Assembly: GCA_041784625.1 (NCBI GenBank)
Contig: JBHBDS010000151.1
Span: 1 to 6,649, forward strand
Direction: 5' to 3'
Source: JAUNKE01 sp041784625
GTDB taxonomy: Bacteria; Bacillota; Clostridia; Peptostreptococcales; Filifactoraceae
DNA: 6,649 nt
The notes below the pieces were generated by a model. The model worked only from the letters and a program-made list of their open reading frames with translations, was not told the origin of the DNA and made no database searches. This document shows, in pieces, positions 4,896-6,649 of this stretch (the stretch's first letter is position 1; each line of letters opens with the position of its first letter). A program made the position numbers and the translations under genes.

Positions 4896-5387
4896 ATGAA
4901 TCTTGGCTTGATACTAAATGGAGAGCGCCAAACCTTGAATGTGGACGAGCATATTTTGGTTGCAGATCTGGAGAATGAGCATGGCATTCGTTATTTAACA
5001 CCGCTTCATATCAAAGGTATTATTAGAAGCAAGAACAACTCGATGGAGATGGATGTAGAAATTTCTACAGAAGTTTCGGTCGATTGTGCACGTTGTCTTG
5101 CCGATGTGAACTTTCCGATTCAAATCGAGAACAAAATCGTTTTGATGACGGAGGATCAGCGCTCGTGGGATGACGAGTACGACAGCTTTTTAATCGAGGA
5201 TGGAGAGCTTGATTTGCTGGATCTTGCCTCTAGTGAGATTCTTCAATCGTTGCCGATTCAGCCGCTATGTAGTGAGGACTGCAAAGGTTTTTGCTCAGGT
5301 TGCAGTGTGAATCTCAACGAAGAAGATTGCAAATGTGAAAAGCAGACTGATAGTAGATTTGATATTTTGAAAGAACTGTTAAAATAA
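4896..5387 (+). CDS. yceD: DUF177 / YceD-family protein with cysteine cluster
   Basis: A 163-residue cytosolic protein of the DUF177 family, whose gene is typically found directly before rpmF. Family members are implicated in 23S rRNA and large-subunit accumulation, though the mechanism is not settled. The N-terminal half holds the LTPLHIKGIIRS strand region (34-45) and a C-A-R-C pair (Cys64, Cys67) in the characteristic VDCARC motif. The C-terminal part has the PLCSEDCKGFCSGC cluster (Cys125, 129, 133, 136) and further Cys145 and Cys147, a likely metal-binding arrangement. Length is normal. AGGGG (4884-4888) precedes the ATG by 7 nt. Its TAA stop overlaps the Shine-Dalgarno of rpmF and the genes are 13 nt apart, so the two are one transcription unit, which fits coupled synthesis of a ribosome-related factor and L32. 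Confidence 0.9.
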   Translation: MNLGLILNGERQTLNVDEHILVADLENEHGIRYLTPLHIKGIIRSKNNSMEMDVEISTEVSVDCARCLADVNFPIQIENKIVLMTEDQRSWDDEYDSFLIEDGELDLLDLASSEILQSLPIQPLCSEDCKGFCSGCSVNLNEEDCKCEKQTDSRFDILKELLK

Positions 5388-5394
5388 AGGAGGT
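5386..5394 (+). promoter_or_regulatory. Full-consensus ribosome binding site of rpmF overlapping the DUF177 stop
   Basis: AAAGGAGGT matches the anti-Shine-Dalgarno over nine bases and lies 6 nt before the rpmF ATG. Its first two bases are the last two of the upstream TAA stop codon, so ribosomes ending on DUF177 stop on this site, allowing reinitiation or coupling. Confidence 0.85.
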
Positions 5395-5400
5395 GGACAT

Positions 5401-5577
5401 ATGGCAGTACCTAAGAGAAAGACAGCCAAGTCGGCAACTCGTTCGAGAAGAGCGGCAAATATGCAAATTTCTGCAAAGGGTTTGGTGAAATGCCCACAAT
5501 GCAATGAACCAAAACTATCTCACAGAATGTGTCCGGAATGTGGATACTACAATGGTAGAGAAGTTGTAGAGAAATAG
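5401..5577 (+). CDS. rpmF: 50S ribosomal protein L32
   Basis: A 58-residue ribosomal protein of the large subunit. It begins MAVPKRKTAKS, the invariant L32 opening with a basic N-terminus, and has a four-cysteine zinc ribbon: CPQC (Cys31, Cys34) and CPEC (Cys44, Cys47), followed by GYYNGREVVEK. It is thus the zinc-binding (C+) form of L32; some bacteria carry a cysteine-free paralogue, and none is seen here. Its length is typical. The ATG at 5401 is fixed by the perfect AAAGGAGGT site 6 nt before it. The gene is short enough to be missed by automatic ORF searches with a 60-codon limit. It is co-transcribed with DUF177 from the promoter at 4841 and is followed after 6 nt by a terminator. Confidence 0.97.
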   Translation: MAVPKRKTAKSATRSRRAANMQISAKGLVKCPQCNEPKLSHRMCPECGYYNGREVVEK

Positions 5578-5583
5578 TGAGCG

Positions 5584-5613
5584 GCATGTAGTGGATAAGC
5601 TACATGCTTTTTT
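5584..5613 (+). terminator. Rho-independent terminator between rpmF and plsX
   Basis: GCATGTAG (5584-5591) and CTACATGC (5600-5607) form a perfect 8-bp stem with an 8-nt loop, followed by six T residues (5608-5613). It begins 6 nt after the rpmF stop and ends 22 nt before the plsX ATG. It should make L32 message more abundant than plsX message. Confidence 0.9.
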
Positions 5614-5635
5614 GTTATGAGGCAAAGGAGAGCTT

Positions 5636-6649
5636 ATGAGGATAGCAATCGATGCGATGGGCGGCGATTTTGCGCCAAAGGAAATGGTACAAGGCGGACT
5701 GATTGCGTTACAAAAAGATCCACGGATTGAACTCATTATGGTTGGAGATGAAGAAAAAATTGCGGGAGAACTTGAAAGTTTTTCGGGGGACAAAAGCAGA
5801 ATCCGCATCGTGCATGCGAGCGAAGTGATTGGTTTTGATGAGCAGCCGACGATGGCGATTCGTAAGAAAAAAAATTCGTCCATCGTGCTTGGTCTCAAAC
5901 TCGTGAAAGAAAAAGAAGCGGACGCATTTGTTTCGGCTGGTTCGACAGGCGCACTTCTTGCGGGCGGACTATTTATCCTCGGACGTATCAAGGGAATTTC
6001 AAGACCTGCGTTGACGGTTTTTGTTCCAACGCCAAAAGGCAATCCGATGCTGCTTGACGTGGGCGCAAATGCCGATGTCAAACCAAAAAATCTTCAAGAA
6101 TTTGCATTGATGGGTTCACTCTACTACGAAAAAATTATTGGAAAGAGCAGACCAAAAGTTGCGCTGTTGAATAACGGCAGCGAAGAGGGCAAAGGCTCGG
6201 AGCTCACCAAAGAAGCTTACCAATTAATTTCTGCGCAGGAAAATATTAATTTTATTGGAAATATCGAGGGTCGTGACGTGACGGAAGTTGTGGCGGATGT
6301 TGTCGTGACCGATGGATTCACGGGCAATGTGTACATCAAGACGGCAGAGGGTATCGCCAGCATTATTATGAGTTCGCTGAAGGAGAGTTTTCTCTCGTCG
6401 ACCAAAGGAAAAATCGCTGGGCTGTTGATGAAAAATAATATCAAAACGCTCAAGTCGGCGTTCAACTCGGAAGAAATTGGTGGAGCACCATTTCTCGGCG
6501 TGGACGGTGTGCTCATAAAGGCGCATGGCAACTCGAATGCGTATGCGTTTTCCAATGCGATTTTCCAAGCAGTGCGTGCGCTGGATGCAAATTATATTGA
6601 AGAATTGAAGCAAGAAGTGCTTGCGCTCGTCGGCGAAGAGGAAGAATAA
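5636..6649 (+). CDS. plsX: Phosphate acyltransferase PlsX (acyl-ACP:phosphate transacylase)
   Basis: A 337-residue peripheral membrane enzyme that converts acyl-ACP and phosphate to acyl phosphate, the donor PlsY uses to acylate glycerol-3-phosphate at the start of phospholipid synthesis. Family blocks appear in order: AIDAMGGDFAP (4-14), SAGSTGA (100-106), LLDVGAN (139-145), LLNNGSEEGKG (177-187), FIGNIEGRD (206-214), DVVVTDGFTGNV (221-232), and the C-terminal GGAPFLGVDGVLIKAHG (282-298). Full length; the TAA stop is the last codon of the window. Start ATG 5636 lies 5 nt after AAAGGAG (5624-5630). NNGSEE stands where, as I recall, NIGTEE is more usual. No promoter fits between the rpmF terminator and the start codon, so transcription comes from read-through or from inside rpmF. 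I see no recognisable FapR-type operator. In related genomes acyl carrier protein and rnc often follow, but that lies beyond the window. Confidence 0.97.
   Translation: MRIAIDAMGGDFAPKEMVQGGLIALQKDPRIELIMVGDEEKIAGELESFSGDKSRIRIVHASEVIGFDEQPTMAIRKKKNSSIVLGLKLVKEKEADAFVSAGSTGALLAGGLFILGRIKGISRPALTVFVPTPKGNPMLLDVGANADVKPKNLQEFALMGSLYYEKIIGKSRPKVALLNNGSEEGKGSELTKEAYQLISAQENINFIGNIEGRDVTEVVADVVVTDGFTGNVYIKTAEGIASIIMSSLKESFLSSTKGKIAGLLMKNNIKTLKSAFNSEEIGGAPFLGVDGVLIKAHGNSNAYAFSNAIFQAVRALDANYIEELKQEVLALVGEEEE

Noticed and set aside
1..6649. In-frame UGA selenocysteine codons in this window
   Set aside because: The six protein genes read through without internal TGA and all end in TAA or TAG, so no selenoprotein is encoded here despite selC.
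1..6649. CRISPR array, insertion sequence or prophage remnant at the tRNA
   Set aside because: No regularly spaced repeats, transposase or integrase frames, and no repeat of the tRNA 3' end elsewhere in the window.

Overview
The window looks like a chromosomal segment of a low-GC, anaerobic, Gram-positive-type bacterium (Bacillota, probably Clostridia). The basis is AT-rich intergenic DNA, strong AGGAGG-type ribosome binding sites, short consensus sigma-A promoters, U-tailed terminators, and the order ackA - DUF177 (yceD) - rpmF - plsX, which is common in Clostridia. The species cannot be named from sequence alone. All six protein genes and the one tRNA gene are on the + strand.

Left part (1-3265): three independently terminated genes. 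The first is an SGNH/GDSL hydrolase that resembles the mycobacterial acyltransferase/arylesterase type. The second is a secreted lipoprotein with a C39-like (papain-fold) cysteine peptidase domain. It lies behind a roughly 400-nt AT-rich leader region that carries a perfect 11-bp inverted repeat. The third is a polytopic TraX-family membrane protein. A cluster of hairpins ending in an 18-bp terminator stem separates the lipoprotein gene from traX.

Centre (3266-4786): an AT-rich spacer carries a good extended -10 promoter. It drives a selenocysteine tRNA (selC, anticodon UCA, 6-bp D stem with 4-nt loop, long variable arm, encoded CCA). Acetate kinase (ackA) starts only 48 nt after the tRNA, with no room for a promoter of its own, so selC and ackA are probably co-transcribed. 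A long open frame runs through the tRNA into ackA, but the true ackA start is the ATG at 3593. The organism therefore very likely makes selenoproteins, although none is encoded here.

Right part (4787-6649): a perfect TTGACA-17-TATAAT promoter drives DUF177 and ribosomal protein L32 (rpmF, 58 aa), separated by only 13 nt. A compact terminator follows rpmF, and plsX (acyl-phosphate phosphotransacylase of phospholipid synthesis) begins 22 nt after its U-tract and ends at the last base of the window. plsX expression probably depends on read-through of that terminator or on a promoter I could not find.

I found no CRISPR array, insertion sequence, phage gene or recognisable new multi-gene system. 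The points most worth checking are the selC-ackA arrangement, the C39-like lipoprotein with its structured upstream region, the hairpin cluster at 2238-2390, and the rpmF-plsX terminator.
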